NCBI GenBank assembly: GCA_028829895.1
Contig: CM054179.1
Span: 43,816,617-43,880,616, forward strand
Origin: Sinotaia quadrata
Taxonomy: Eukaryota; Mollusca; Gastropoda; Architaenioglossa; Viviparidae
Direction of reading: 5' to 3'
Length of the DNA stretch: 64,000 bases
A model generated the notes under the pieces. The model was not told the origin of the DNA. It searched no databases and saw nothing but the letters and a program-made list of their open reading frames with translations. This document shows positions 10,125-21,572 of the stretch, piece after piece; position 1 is the stretch's first letter, and each line of letters starts with the position of its first letter. A program made the position numbers and the translations under genes.

Positions 10125-12677
10125 TCATCTCACAGTTCGACCATATAACAGTTCAAATGGTGAGAACAGTGAGGAGTCCTGGGGTACTTCCCTAAGCGCG
10201 AATAATACGGCGGTTAGGTATTTGTCCCAGTCACGTGGTTTGTCGATGCAGAGCTTTTTCAATGACCTGGTCAATGTGCCATTCAGACGTTCGATCAACC
10301 CGTTGCATTGGGGGTGGTAAGGGGTGGTAGTTATCTGCTTAACCTGAATGATGCGATTTACCTCTTTCATTAGCGCGCTTACGAACTGTGTACCTCGGTC
10401 TGATAAAATCTCTTCGGGAAAACCCACTCGCGAGAAGATACCGAATAGTGCGTTAGCTACGGTAGAAGTGCTTATCGATGCTAGCGGTACAGCTTCGGGG
10501 TACCTGGTAGCGTAATCAATCACGGTTAAAATCCACTTATGTCCCCTCCCTGATGGCGGCTTAATTTCGCCAATCAGGTCTACGGCGATCCTCCTAAATG
10601 GTGTCTCGATTACTGGGGTCTCACCCAATGGTACTAGTTTTTCCGCTTTCCTGTTAACCCTTTGACAACGATCACAGGATTGGCAAAACCGGGTGACGTC
10701 CCCTGCCATTCCTGGCCAGTAAAACTCTGTCGTCACTCGGGCTAGTGTTTTGGCACAGCCCAAGTGTCCAGCGGTCGGCGAATCGTGAGCCACGCGTAGT
10801 ACTTCTGCTCTCCGATTGCTTGGTACAACGACTTGGCTAGTTATAACTCCGCCTTCCGACTCTCTCTGTCGGACAAGGATGTCCTTCTTCCAACGAAATC
10901 TGACTAAGTCACCTGACTTCTTGGAAATGTGCGTGTCTTTAAGCTCTGCCTTCTTGCGGCACTGCTCAAGGCTCGCGTCGGTCAACTGAGCGTGACTGAG
11001 CGAGTCTGGCCCACCGGCCGGTCCGTTGGCCGTGTCAGTCTCCCCAGTGGCTACTTCAGTGACCCCTTTGTTGACCACTTGCGTTGCCCCCTCCTCTGTG
11101 GGCGTGGTCGCAATTTCGTCATGCGTACTCGGCTCGGTAACTTCATCGTCCGACCTCATAGCAGACGCTTCTTCTTTTCCTCGTGTTTGCTGTCTTGTCG
11201 TGACAACACAAACATTTGGATCCTCAGGTGCAGTACCATTATCTTGTAAAATGTACTCACACCCGACAATGGCCGACGTGACACAGCCTGGTAAACAAAC
11301 TGCTCGCACTCGTCCATTAACGTACTTGGACTGTATGTCGACACAAGCGACCCTTGCAGTCCGTTGAGTCCCATCAGCCAATGTGATGGTTCTTGACTCA
11401 GAGGTGTAGTCCTTCTCGTGTACGAGTCTGGGATCTACTACAAGCCCAATAGAACACCCTGTATCATGTAGGACTTTTACTCGATGTCCATTAATCGTTG
11501 CAATGAACTGTGGTGCTCCGTACGGTTCAATGGCCGCTATGACTGATCGGCATTGACGCTTAATGTGTCCCGTTTTACCACACTGGTAACAGGTTATCGG
11601 TTTCTTTTCCTCACCTGTTTGTGTGTCATGTTTTTTTGCATGAGAGTGTGATGTTGACGGTTTGGCATCAAGTTTCGAATTTCCCTCCTGTTTTTCTTTG
11701 TTAGAAACAGGCGGTGGTTGTTTGTTCTGTTTCTGTGGTTGAGGCGGTGGTTGAGGATTTTTATTTTGTGTTCCTCTGCTAGGTGCTACTTGTAGACCGT
11801 GTGCATTCTCGTATTGGTCGGCGGCGCGCGTCCAATCAGCTAATGTATCAGCTTCCTTTTCTCTGGTGTACGCTATTAGTGTGGGAGGTGACAAATTTAT
11901 CAAAACATCTTTAACGAAATGTTCTTTGACACTTTCCGCATCTTCCAAATCCGCTTTCTCGACAGTTAACCAACGTTCTAGCAAATATTTCAATCGTTCT
12001 GCGGCCTGAGTAAAACTTTCGTGATCATCGCGTCGAAACGATTTAAACTTTTGCTTGTACACGTCTTTCGAGCCACGGAAATAGTTCAATAGCGCGTCTC
12101 TGTACGACTCATAAGAATTTTCTGTTATCGGTATTCTTGTGAACACTACTGAGTCTTGTCCCTTCATGAGATAGGATAACTGGTTTAGCCATTGTGAAGC
12201 CGGAAACCCAGTAAGGATAGCTTTTGTCTCGAATAGATTGATATACTCATCTATTTGGTCTTCCTTACGATTGAACGCTGGAAATTGTATTTTTGCCCTG
12301 ACTTCGTGAGTCTGCGGTTGTTTCCTTTCGGGAAATACTTCATTCCATGACCGGTCTGTATTCCTCAACATTTCGACTTTCAGATTAAACTTTCTTTCTT
12401 TCAATCTCGCATCTCTCTCCTCTTTCTCTTTCCTTGCTTCTCTTTCTTCCCTCCTTTCCTTCTCTTCCTTCTCCTCTCTCTCTCTCCTTTCCCTCTCTTC
12501 CTTCTCCTCTCTCTCTCTCCTTTCCCTCTCTTCCTTCTCCTCTCTCCACTCCTTCTCTTTCTCAGCCATGAACAATTCGGCATACTCATTTTCATCTTTG
12601 CCGAGTTCGCGAGCTAATCCTTTCCCTTCTCTTATCCATGCTAAGCGCATCTCACTCGTGATCGAAATGCTAGACAT
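10125..12677 (-). CDS. Gag, protease and integrase (N-terminal and core) of the Gmr1-like element
   Basis: This is an 850-residue frame. Residues about 25-100 are a highly charged Glu/Arg/Lys repeat, predicted to be a coiled coil. A Gag-like helical region follows, then a CCHC zinc knuckle (CYQCGKTGHIKRQC) at residues 363-376, and an aspartic protease with DTG at 405. The integrase has an HHCC zinc finger (AHDSPTAGH ... CDRC) and a DD35E core with D700, D760 and E796. The frame stops at TGA 10125-10127, just after SPFELLYGRTVR, where the sister element reads on. The stop falls inside integrase, not at a gag-pol border, so a recent nonsense mutation is the simplest reading. The start is the first ATG after the 5' LTR and untranslated leader. 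Confidence 0.9.
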   Translation of the reverse strand: MSSISITSEMRLAWIREGKGLARELGKDENEYAELFMAEKEKEWREEKEERERREREEKEERERREREEKEEKERREEREARKEKEERDARLKERKFNLKVEMLRNTDRSWNEVFPERKQPQTHEVRAKIQFPAFNRKEDQIDEYINLFETKAILTGFPASQWLNQLSYLMKGQDSVVFTRIPITENSYESYRDALLNYFRGSKDVYKQKFKSFRRDDHESFTQAAERLKYLLERWLTVEKADLEDAESVKEHFVKDVLINLSPPTLIAYTREKEADTLADWTRAADQYENAHGLQVAPSRGTQNKNPQPPPQPQKQNKQPPPVSNKEKQEGNSKLDAKPSTSHSHAKKHDTQTGEEKKPITCYQCGKTGHIKRQCRSVIAAIEPYGAPQFIATINGHRVKVLHDTGCSIGLVVDPRLVHEKDYTSESRTITLADGTQRTARVACVDIQSKYVNGRVRAVCLPGCVTSAIVGCEYILQDNGTAPEDPNVCVVTTRQQTRGKEEASAMRSDDEVTEPSTHDEIATTPTEEGATQVVNKGVTEVATGETDTANGPAGGPDSLSHAQLTDASLEQCRKKAELKDTHISKKSGDLVRFRWKKDILVRQRESEGGVITSQVVVPSNRRAEVLRVAHDSPTAGHLGCAKTLARVTTEFYWPGMAGDVTRFCQSCDRCQRVNRKAEKLVPLGETPVIETPFRRIAVDLIGEIKPPSGRGHKWILTVIDYATRYPEAVPLASISTSTVANALFGIFSRVGFPEEILSDRGTQFVSALMKEVNRIIQVKQITTTPYHPQCNGLIERLNGTLTRSLKKLCIDKPRDWDKYLTAVLFALREVPQDSSLFSPFELLYGRTVR

Positions 12678-13080
12678 TTTTGACTTGGTTCGTAACGATT
12701 AACAATGTATCAAAATTATGTTTACGTTACAACTTTACTTAGATAATCAATTCACGCCTATCGAAAGGGATGTCCGATATAGTGTACAATATGATCAATA
12801 TTGCACTCTCATATCAATCAATACAATATCATCTCAATCAATGCATGAATCAATAAATAAGTAATCCTTAATATTAATTAATATAACAATATCAATCAAT
12901 ATCAACAGTACAGTACAACAAGATGTACATACAGGACAAACTGTGACTTTACAAAGTTTACAAAGGAATAGAAAAGATAAAGGATAGATGAAAGAATAAA
13001 TTCTAATTCTGTCTTAGAGATTTCTTTGGCTGGTCTTGTCTAAGGGTCTCCCTATGGTTCTATAATTCGATTATGACAAT

Positions 13081-13101
13081 CCACCGGGCGAGCCCACAAT
13101 A
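13081..13101 (-). other. Candidate primer binding site
   Basis: Downstream of the 5' LTR on the minus strand the sequence reads TATTG, then TGGGCTCGCCCGGTGG. A TGG-initiated GC-rich site fits a tRNA 3' end, but I could not assign a tRNA, and the few spacer bases make the exact border uncertain. Confidence 0.45.
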
Positions 13102-15037
13102 TGTGGCGGAAAGGGGGTTCTACGTGTGCGCCTTGGTTATTAATATTTTAATTAATCACTTTCATGCCAATCGCTCACAACCTCCTAAAGGGTCTTATGC
13201 GGTCTGAGAGTGACTAGGTCAAGCCTTGAGCAGTCCGTCAGTCGATGACCGTCTCCCAAGTGTTACCTGTCTCAGAATAGTGACTACACTGTGTTTATCT
13301 TGTCAGTCGTTCTATCACTATTCCGGCCCTACCACAAATCTCTCATCACTGTCGAAGATGGGAACTATTTTAAAACATGTGTCTAGACCGTCTTCTCAAT
13401 TGTCTTATGTCATTGGCTGCCCCCACCCATCCTCTACACATGTACCTCCAAGAAATGAAGGAGGAAATAGTTTTAAAAGAAAACAATTTATTAAAAAGAA
13501 ATAAAGATAACAATTTCAATAAATTTACATTGAATCCAAATCACACACTAGGCGATTTCGAAATCACAAATCTCGTAAGACTTCCAGAATTACAATTAAT
13601 GAAAAGATATATCAATATAGTTTTAGAGAATAATTATTAGAGAATTCCGTGTGACATTATCATACACTTTAGTTAAGCTTACACAATTACTCTTCATACA
13701 TAAGCCAACTACATAGTCAACACTTTAGAGAATATAGAATTTACATAGAAGAATCAGACATAGAACAAGGAATGAAAATCACAGAAACATGTACAGATTA
13801 CACAGAAAGTTCATGTAATTGAATCACCTGATTATGGCCTTGTTCTGTTGTAGCCTCGTTCTCGGCAGGGTGGCTGACGATTAAATGTCTCGTGGTTTTA
13901 GCCCGCCTGGTGACGTAAATGAATGTTCCGTGATTTACGAACAACAATTTGTCCATAGAAAGTTAAACAAAGTCTGTAATTTGTAATCCTTTCACAGACA
14001 CTGATAACATATAGTCATCCACAGTTCAGTATATTCAATTTCACTGGTTAGGCAGTTTATCCACGTAGTACAAGTGGGTCAGACTCACGCTCCTCGCAGC
14101 AGCCCACTTCGTAATACCGTCTCCCTTGATGGTCCTGATACAAACAGAATCCACAAGCAGGTTTACTCCACACTGGCCCTAAACACATGTAGAGACCAAG
14201 TGGCAGTACTCGTTGTCAACACTAGACAACTGGAACTTGAGACGCCAGGATCAACTGGTACAATCCAAAAATGAATAACTGAAGACAATGCGTACTGACA
14301 AGTACGCACGCACGTGTGACATATGGAGCTGAACGCATGGAACTGAGCTCCTGGAACTGGACGGCTTGAACTGCAATAGATCAATGTAATGGCGCATATC
14401 AGGATCATGCTTTATAATTCTGTAATCTGTACTTACATTTCTATTTCTCATTACAATTCCTTTTAACAATTTAATTTATCTGATTCTCTCTCTAAACGAA
14501 ATAAAAGCATTATAGTTTAAATTCGTTATATTTACAAGAAGCATGATTCAACATTATTAAAAAATCAAATGTAAAAATCATCCACAACACAATCTCCTAC
14601 ATCGGACATACCTTTCCTTAGTTCTGACCATGAGCCGGCACGGGACTCAAACTTGTGTAAAAGAGTGTAGAGAATTTTGAGTCTGCTCTTTTATCCATTT
14701 TCAGAGGTCATGGAAGTTTCTAGAATTTCTTAGCCTCTGGCTATGTCTTGTTTTTCTTCCTGTGCCTATTGACTCCATAGTCATGGCTGAATGCACACAC
14801 ATAATAGACTGAGTGTGTGTGGTGCCAGGAATATGCCCATGTTACATAAGAATTTGTGACCTGTAATTCCAACTCCCTTTATTTGTAGATATGGGTCGAT
14901 GTTGTTTACGTCAAACAAATCTTACTCAGACTTGAATTGTGAAATTCAAATCAAAATTTGATTTACAAATTTTGAAAATTAACGAAATTAATTATATTAA
15001 TTAAATTAATTGGGTAATTAGCATTTTTCCGTTTACA
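13102..15037 (-). repeat. 5' LTR of the minus-strand Gmr1-like element
   Basis: This is a 1936-bp repeat of 6213-8148 with one visible difference. In the element orientation it is the promoter-bearing copy. It is followed on the plus strand by target duplication AACAT at 15038-15042. Confidence 0.95.
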
Positions 15038-15042
15038 AACAT

Positions 15043-16169
15043 ACACTTACAAATACACAAAGAAAATAATATCAACAGACACAAATACACAAGTATAAAC
15101 TACAAACTATTTCCTATCTAAACACACAAACATCAACTTCAGGAAATAGCAATAAATGCATGTACTCAGCATAGTTCATAGACGAATTTCCCGCGCAGCC
15201 GTAACAAAACTAGTGATAGCGCTGACCTCATTTGCCAACAGTGATAAGCCTCGTGTGAAACAGAACAAAAAACACTCTAAACAGCGATTATCTTACACAG
15301 AAAGAAAATGGTAGTTATTATCCAGTATTGCGTGTGCCGAGCAGCGTTTTAGAATAACATTTCAGCTAACCTCCACTTGCAACTTCCTGACAAAAGGTAT
15401 GTGTTTAACTAATCTAACGGTACTTTGTCTTTGAAGTAAGCTATCTAGAACAGGACATGTAATTAGTGCGCGCGCGTGTGTTAGAGTGACGAGAGATGAC
15501 GCATCACTTCAGGAATTCTAATAACCAACCTTAGCAAGCAACGATTCCAACTCTTGTGTCACTTCATATTCGTTATGAAATCAGTAAGACTGATTCTTTT
15601 TTTTTTTTTTTAGGGTGGGTGGAGGGATTTGTGCGTGTAAGTTTCTCCAGTTATACAGTAATGCTTGTAACTGATGTGTGTAACACGTGTTGAATAAAGC
15701 ATGGCTCATGGCTTTTAGTTGTAACATACCGCATACCCATATAGTTTGTGGTTACAAACGCAATAAAAATCGTCGCCTCAATCAAAGCGTGACTGTACTT
15801 GTGTTTGTATACAGAGTGAATATACACAATTACGTAAATAGGGTTCGTGAATAATTTACTTCGTTGTCGGTAGTGTTTCAATTTGATTTACAAGTATTAC
15901 GTTAAAGTAGTTCGAGATAACAGGATTACATAACACCCCCCTCCACCCCCAGGAAGTATGGCAAAGAGCTGGACACGACTTCATTAATTAGATGCCTGAC
16001 TTCAAGTTCAAAGGTATGACTGCATGACGAATAGTAGGCCTCCAACTGCTTCATGTATAGTAGGTCTAATAGTACTTACAAGAAGAGTAGACTGATAGGC
16101 AGGCCTATGACTACTGAAGAATAGTAGGCCTTAGACTACCTGACAGTTGGCTTATGGCTACATGATGAA
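15043..16169. other. Intergenic sequence ending in a degenerate minisatellite
   Basis: No gene is seen. From about 15990 to 16170 there is a degenerate repeat built on AATAGTAGGCCT and ATGACTAC-like words, roughly 20-50 bp apart. The same word family resumes at 17921-18030, so the transposon at 16173-17920 landed inside this repeat. A poly-T run lies at about 15598-15612. Confidence 0.6.
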
Positions 16170-16172
16170 TAA

Positions 16173-17920
16173 CACTGCTTCACAAAAAAGAAACATTGTA
16201 ATTTGTCTAAGATTTTTCAACTGATTTAGGGCAATTTCGCACTGCTAAATTTGAAAATGACATCCGTTTCTTTTGATCAGGTCAGGTTTTTGATCTAATT
16301 CGATTTTAAAAAATCCGATCTATATCTAAATATTAAATTTTTGTAACATTATTAGGCAATTTTTGTTAATATTTCTCTTCCAAAATAGGTTTTTAAATTA
16401 AAAAAAAAATTTTAAATTCTAACACAATTCATTTATTAAATGTTACAAAAGTTGATTAGTGTACATTGAATAGTAGACATTGATAACGGTAAGTACATAT
16501 AACTTCAATATTAGGTCATCATTGTTCAAAATTCAGGGCATGAACTTCCGTCTCTTCGAACTTCTAGAATGATCAGCAGTAGGAATATCTCCCTTTAGAG
16601 TCCAACAGTAATCAGCCATCATGACTGCATCCCAGCGTCCCTGATATCTGGTTTCCATCTCTTTCATATCCTAATGAAATCTCTCCCCTTGCTCGTCGCT
16701 CAGTGATCCAAGATTTTCAGGAAACCGATCCATATGTGAGAATAAGTAATGCATTTTGATGCTCATGTTGCATCCAAGGTTTTTGAAAGCAGTCAGCATA
16801 TTGGCAACAAGCTCTGCATAGTTCCTGGCCTTATTGTTGCCACGAACAATCTCCAATCTTCAGGTTTATACTGTGGCACTCCAAGCTTGTTCAGAAGCTG
16901 CGCAATATCTGTTCACCAGGTCCTTCTCTGTAGAGAAAAAACTGAGATACTCTTGATGTCTGTTGCGGTAGAATGTGATGCGAACACTGTCAGAAAGGAC
17001 ATTTTTCCCCCTCAATCTGGATGCCAACAGTTCAGCAAATGACTTTGACAAGTTGAGATCATGAACTAGATCATTTAGCTCCTTTTGCAAAAAATGGATT
17101 TGGAACCTCATCATCAATAATCACTAATTCTTCTTCTTCATATTCTTCAACACTAGAGAAATCTTCTTCACTAATGTCGGTAAGTTCTCCAGGGACAGGT
17201 ACTGGAATCTCATCACAATGAGCTACTGGACGACGTGCTGATTCAAGATCAGGATACTTAAGGCTGCTCCGGTTTTTTCTATTAATGCCAGTCATATCAA
17301 TAGCGCAGAAGTAGCAGTCAGTGACATGGTTTGTCGGCTCCCTCCAAACCATAGGAATTCCAAACTTCAGACAACTCTTCTTACTCTTGGTCCAATGACG
17401 CAATTCTCGGTGCATGTCTTGCATACCATGGGTGGCGCCCAAACTTTATCCTGATCACCAAGTTTTATGCCAAAATAAGCATGGTATGCACGCTTTATAA
17501 AACCTGTTGCTGTATTCCTGTTAAGAACAATGGTGTATTCGCCGCAGATGTAGCAAAATACATCGGGTTTAGTTTTGCAATGTCTTCTGGCCGATTCCAT
17601 TTCATTACCTAAAGAAGAAAAATATCTTTTATATAAATTATTCAAAAATTAGCTTATATAACCTCTTCATACTTATGTAAAACAAATTATAAATTGTTTA
17701 TTTAAAAAAATAATTTTACATCGTATAAATAGAAAATACCCTTATATGTAAAAAAACAAACAAACAAAATAATGTCGCAATAGATCAAAACGTTGATAAA
17801 AAAAATAGATCAAAAAGTTGATATGATTGAACAAAACGATGTCATTTTTGGATCAAGCACAATAAACCTGTCATAAATCCGTCAAAAAATCTTAGATATC
17901 AAATTTGGTGTTGCCCAGTG
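16173..17920 (-). mobile_element. CACTG-ended DNA transposon relic
   Basis: The left end reads CACTGCTTCAC and the reverse complement of the right end reads CACTGGGCAAC. The subterminal 100 or so bases also pair imperfectly: both sides contain TAAGATTTTT, then GATTTA, then ATGACATC and TTTTTGATC in order. TAA flanks both sides (16170-16172 and 17921-17923), consistent with a 3-bp target duplication. CACTG ends and 3-bp duplications fit the CMC (EnSpm/CACTA-like) superfamily, but the transposase core is missing, so this assignment is provisional. The relic encodes fragments of a protein family common in invertebrate repeat DNA. Confidence 0.65.
16533..17600 (-). pseudogene. Decayed transposon ORF of the CYICGEY family
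   Basis: Minus-strand frames read, in order: MESARRHCKT followed by FCYICGEYT; the CKTCTE Cys pair; RHWTKSKKSCLKFGIPMVW; an acidic segment with SSVEEYEEEE; DLNLSKSFAELLASRL; then a jump to NNKARNYAELV, MHYLFSHMDRFPENLG and a C-terminus ending KRRKFMP. The order matches an invertebrate repeat-borne ORF family I recall as uncharacterised. There are at least two frameshifts (near the CKTCTE motif and in a T/A run near 17090), a TAG after GERFH, and a large internal deletion between about 16850 and 16870 that removes the probable catalytic middle. A TTCTTTAG acceptor-like site just upstream of the first Met suggests the intact gene has a 5' intron. Confidence 0.7.
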
Positions 17921-19787
17921 TAATAGGCCTCTTACTACGTGGTGAATGGTAGGTTTATGATTATTTGACAGACAGAAGGCTTATGACGAAGTGACAAATA
18001 GCAGATCTGTGACTATGTCATGGATAGGTCGTTTTCGTTGTAGAATTCGTTTCTCTGTATATCATGATATCAATTGTGAATAATCTGAAAGTGCAAATCA
18101 CTACTACTTTTTTTTCTTCTCACATGTATGAGCAGATTAAGGAGATGATGTTAGTCAGAAATAGGGCTGTCAATTTTTTTCTAAAATGCTGCCCGGGTAC
18201 CCGTCCAAATTTTGAACGTGTACCCGCGTACCCCGCTTGAAAATTAGCATAATCTCCATCGCAACTGGTGATCTCTACTCAAAGTTACTTAACCATTAAG
18301 CATGCGCTCTATTTCACACAGTAGCCAATGGTATGCATCCAGTGACTTACTATTAATTATGATATTTATATGTACAACACAAACTTTAATTTTAATTTGA
18401 TCAATCATTACATAAACTAAAACTAAATAAATGTCAACAACAATAACGTATTTTAAAAATAGGGCATCAAGTTCAATCGTCCTTCGCCACAGAATTTCGC
18501 CGTGTCACTATCCAATCGCTTGGGCGCGAAGACGATGTCTTACCCGTATTAAAAATATTACAATGTTATTAATTTATTGACGTTAAAATACTGACAAGTT
18601 TATTTACTGAAGTCTTATGCTACACGTGCTAACGAGCACAGGAAACGGGGGATGCTACGGTGATCCATGTCGTCCATAATTAGATCTAGGTACGGTGATC
18701 CATGTCGTCTATAATTAGATCTAGGTACAGCTGCCTGCTAAGGCCGGCACTATTTAGCTGGTCGCCATCTACAACGGGATGCGAATGTGACCGGAGGGGG
18801 GTGAAGTGTGCTAAATCGAGACAACCGGTTTCAGTTCTCTTATCTATCGCGTGATTGGCTTGCCTCTGTCGGTTTCCCTTGCGCCCCACTCCACATTACC
18901 CATTTATGTGCCAAAGGCCACGTTATCACGGGTATCCGGTCCACAATTTTACTACCCAAGCACTTCAAAATGAACTGCAAGATGTAATTCCGCTTTGTTG
19001 TGAAGGGAAATAGAAATCAGATGTAGTGTCGAAGGATTGTGATTAGATTTCATTATTGTGCTTTGTCAACACATTGCTGGCAGTTCACTACGAAATTGAC
19101 TACGTCAGATTAATTCATGCACGTAACTTTTGTAAGTCTAGCTCTAGTAATATTGCAACATTTTCATGCTGTTGAGATTAGGAATTTAATGTTACTAAGT
19201 CTCAACCGTATCGCTTAGAAGCGATATCAGAACATTCAATATATTACAGATCATCTCATTTTTAACACGCCCAATTAGCGGAAGCTTTCCGTTCAAATGT
19301 GGAAATGGCTTAAATGAAAAAACTAATTATTTAATCTCAAGGTCGCATTATAAATCGCGTCAAACAATATCATTGAGGAGTTTAAATAAATGGTGTTTAT
19401 CAATTATACAAATCCTAACTATTCACATCAACTTTATAGGCAATCATGTTTTCTTTTATCCTCCTAAATCTTATATCCATTTACGAATATATTTAAATAT
19501 TTTTTAAGAAATCCACATTTCTCTGGCAGAGTTACTTCGTTATCATACTCATTAAAAATTACTTTCCGAACGGATGTGGTTGAACGTTATATACCCTAAC
19601 GAATCCGCACCTCCAAATGAAGATAAATTACGACAAAATGGGCAGATATAATTTTGTTAGCGTAGAATGTTTTGTATTACAGAACGCATTTTGTCCTCAC
19701 TCTATTTTCCCGGCTTTAACTTTGAAGACGCACACTTTGTCTCTAAGTCGAAGATATTCACCAAACTTCGAAGCCAGTAATTAATTA
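17921..19787. other. Intergenic sequence; no gene
   Basis: The region holds the right half of the interrupted minisatellite (17921-18030). A GC-richer block at 18165-18960 contains repeated GGTACCCG-like words, and a 35-bp tandem duplication lies within it at 18658-18727 (unit GTGATCCATGTCGTC plus ATAATTAGATCTAGGTAC). A 67-residue minus frame in this block has no recognisable features. Confidence 0.5.
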
Positions 19788-20345
19788 TCACCGAAGTCTG
19801 TTTAATTTGTATTCCAATCCCGTGTTTTGGATGACTTGATTGACAGGATGTGGTGCATTACAGAGCAGCAGTAGTGATAAGGAATCATCTTGAAAGATTC
19901 CAAATTTTATTGGTATGTCTGCAATTTCTATATTGTTGCATGTGAGTGTAGTTTTCCCGATTGTCATTGATATTTGGATTAGGTTTTGTACTGAAAATGT
20001 TATCTTGTACACTTTCATAGTTCCAAGTATCAATGAATGGGTAAGTGAGTCATATGACTTTTGGTAATCAATCCATGCCATTTCAAGATTTTTTCTTCAA
20101 TTCTTGTTTTCAGTAAGTAGGGCTTTATCAATTACCAATTGGTTCAATGTTCCTTGCTGCCTGACATAGCACCCTTCTGTTCATTGGCTAGTAGTTTGTT
20201 TGTTTCAAGGTGATATCTAATTTTATCAGATATAATTCCTGATAATAACTTCCAGGTAGTTGATAGGCATATGATTGGACGATAGTTGTGTGGTTTTGTG
20301 TCTTTTTCTGAATCTTTTCCAATCATTGAAACAATAGCATTAACA
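19788..20345 (-). pseudogene. LINE reverse-transcriptase fragment
   Basis: Two minus-strand frames carry reverse-transcriptase motifs. Upstream is NYRPIICLSTTWKLLSGII, then LANEQKG. Downstream is MAWIDYQKSYDSL, then GIFQDDSLS, where functional relatives have GDSLSPLL. The two pieces are separated by a frameshift and missing sequence. Motif spacing resembles LINEs with a restriction-like endonuclease (R4/Dong-like), the same broad group as the C-terminal fragments at 28563-29345 and 63492-64000. It is 5' and 3' truncated and non-functional. Confidence 0.75.
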
Positions 20346-20391
20346 ATTTACAGTAAGTACTGAGGGGAGATAATTAAGACTTTTTCAATAT

Positions 20392-20455
20392 TTGTCGAGG
20401 CACTCTCAGGCTGCATTTGGAGATAAAACCATGGGAATCTGGATGAGTACTGGAT
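20392..20455 (+). CDS. Possible upstream exon of the micro-exon gene (weak)
   Basis: A short open stretch reads AAFGDKTMGIWMSTG and runs into a donor-like GTAAGC at 20456, ending in codon phase 1. This would join in frame to the 15-nt exon at 21221 (T+AC gives Tyr). No signal peptide, promoter or clear acceptor supports it, and it lies just beyond a LINE relic, so it could be chance. Confidence 0.2.
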
Positions 20456-21220
20456 GTAAGCATATATTTTTATTTTTAAGTCTTATTTCTTATTTTTATT
20501 ATAAATCTTTCAAATCTGGCTTTCTGGAAGTTAGTGAAGTAATATTATCATTTAGAAGAAACAATTTTGTGATTAGGGAATACAGATCACACGCAGAACT
20601 TACTTTCTTCATCAGTGTTTTTCTTTATTTCTTTATCCTTTTATCCAGTCTTCCTTTTCTCCATTCTTCATTTTACTTTGCTCTCTTTACCCCATCTCTA
20701 TTTCTTTTCATTTCCTTTACGACCTTCTGTTTCTGTCTCTCTATTTTTTGAAACTGATTAAAATAATAATAATCATAACCAATAACTTTCACACAAAGAA
20801 ATAATGTATATGTATATAATTCCCATTTTCAGCTAAATGTTCAGACAGTCAATTACCTTTCTAGAAAAAATAAGATTAAACTTTCCTAAAACTGAGATTA
20901 AATAGGAATTCAATGTTTGAATAACCTTTTACTGTTCGTGAATTATATCAATTAGTCTATGATTTGTATGTTTTAGCAGAAAACACTTTTACTTCTGTAT
21001 TATCATCTCCAACATCAAAATGTGTATTTTTGTTAATCAAATAAATTGACCTTCAAATAACAAGACAACAAATGGACTTTTATTTTTTCCATCTCTCTAT
21101 CCTTGCTGTTAGTTAATTAAATCACGTTAATGTTAGCTTTGACACTTTACCAAAGAAATACTAAATATTTTACATTATTATATATTTTTACGTTTACATT
21201 ATTATACATTTTTGTTGCAG

Positions 21221-21235
21221 ACTTGCCCCCGGAAA
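21221..21235 (+). CDS. Micro-exon 1 (15 nt)
   Basis: The exon is ACTTGCCCCCGGAAA, between TTTTTGTTGCAG and GTAAGTATA, both strong splice consensus. In phase 1-1 it adds Leu-Pro-Pro-Glu between two split codons. About 225 bp of the following intron are homologous to the intron after micro-exon 2, which argues for tandem duplication of an exon cassette. Confidence 0.55.
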
Positions 21236-21572
21236 GTAAGTATATTAATTCTTTTGTTCAAAATAATTGATTCTGCATTGTACATATTTACATTATTGTT
21301 GACAGAGAGTAATATCTGGAATACATCCTAGCAATATGGGTGTCTCTGTGTATGTGACTAACAATCTCTCTTGAGATTGGGCTATTAATTTATCCTGACA
21401 CATTACATAAATATTAAAATATAAAATTCAAACAAATCAAGATGTACTATTATAAAAGCTAAAGGGTGCACACATATATAAGTTTAATCATTAAATTACA
21501 GGTAAAACCAGATTGGATGTTTTCCAGTTGGAGTCGAGTGTGTGTGTGTGTGTGTGTGGCAAATAGAAATCA

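Larger units (their letters stand above)
6213..15037 (-). mobile_element. Full-length Gmr1-like Ty3/gypsy LTR retrotransposon, minus strand
   Basis: The element is 8825 bp and bounded by two 1936-bp direct repeats that begin TG and end CA in element orientation. A purine-rich tract adjoins the 3' LTR and a 5-bp target duplication AACAT flanks the whole. The order is Gag, zinc knuckle, aspartic protease, integrase, reverse transcriptase, RNase H. Putting integrase before reverse transcriptase is the Ty1/copia-like order of the Gmr1 group, unlike ordinary Ty3/gypsy elements. The LTRs differ at one base I could see (T at 6234, C at 13123), implying recent insertion. The pol frame carries one in-frame TGA at 10125-10127. 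Confidence 0.95.

Noticed and set aside
8551..11374. Plus-strand and alternate-frame ORFs opposite the retrotransposon genes
   Set aside because: They are shadows of the minus-strand Pol and Gag frames; likewise minus-strand frames within 52742-56888.
13081..13101. Assignment of the primer binding site to a particular tRNA
   Set aside because: The site has an imperfect CCA-complementary start in both LTR elements, and I could not match the stem to a tRNA from memory without guessing.
6337..14469. Small open frames present twice at an offset of 6889 (6337, 6488, 7185, 7274, 7362 and partners)
   Set aside because: They lie inside the two LTRs; duplication comes from the LTR pair and not from gene duplication. 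The pair at 50696 and 57423 is the same case.
18165..18960. TAGGGCTGTCAA resembling a hAT terminal repeat
   Set aside because: No matching inverted end or 8-bp duplication was found on the right side, and no transposase is encoded.
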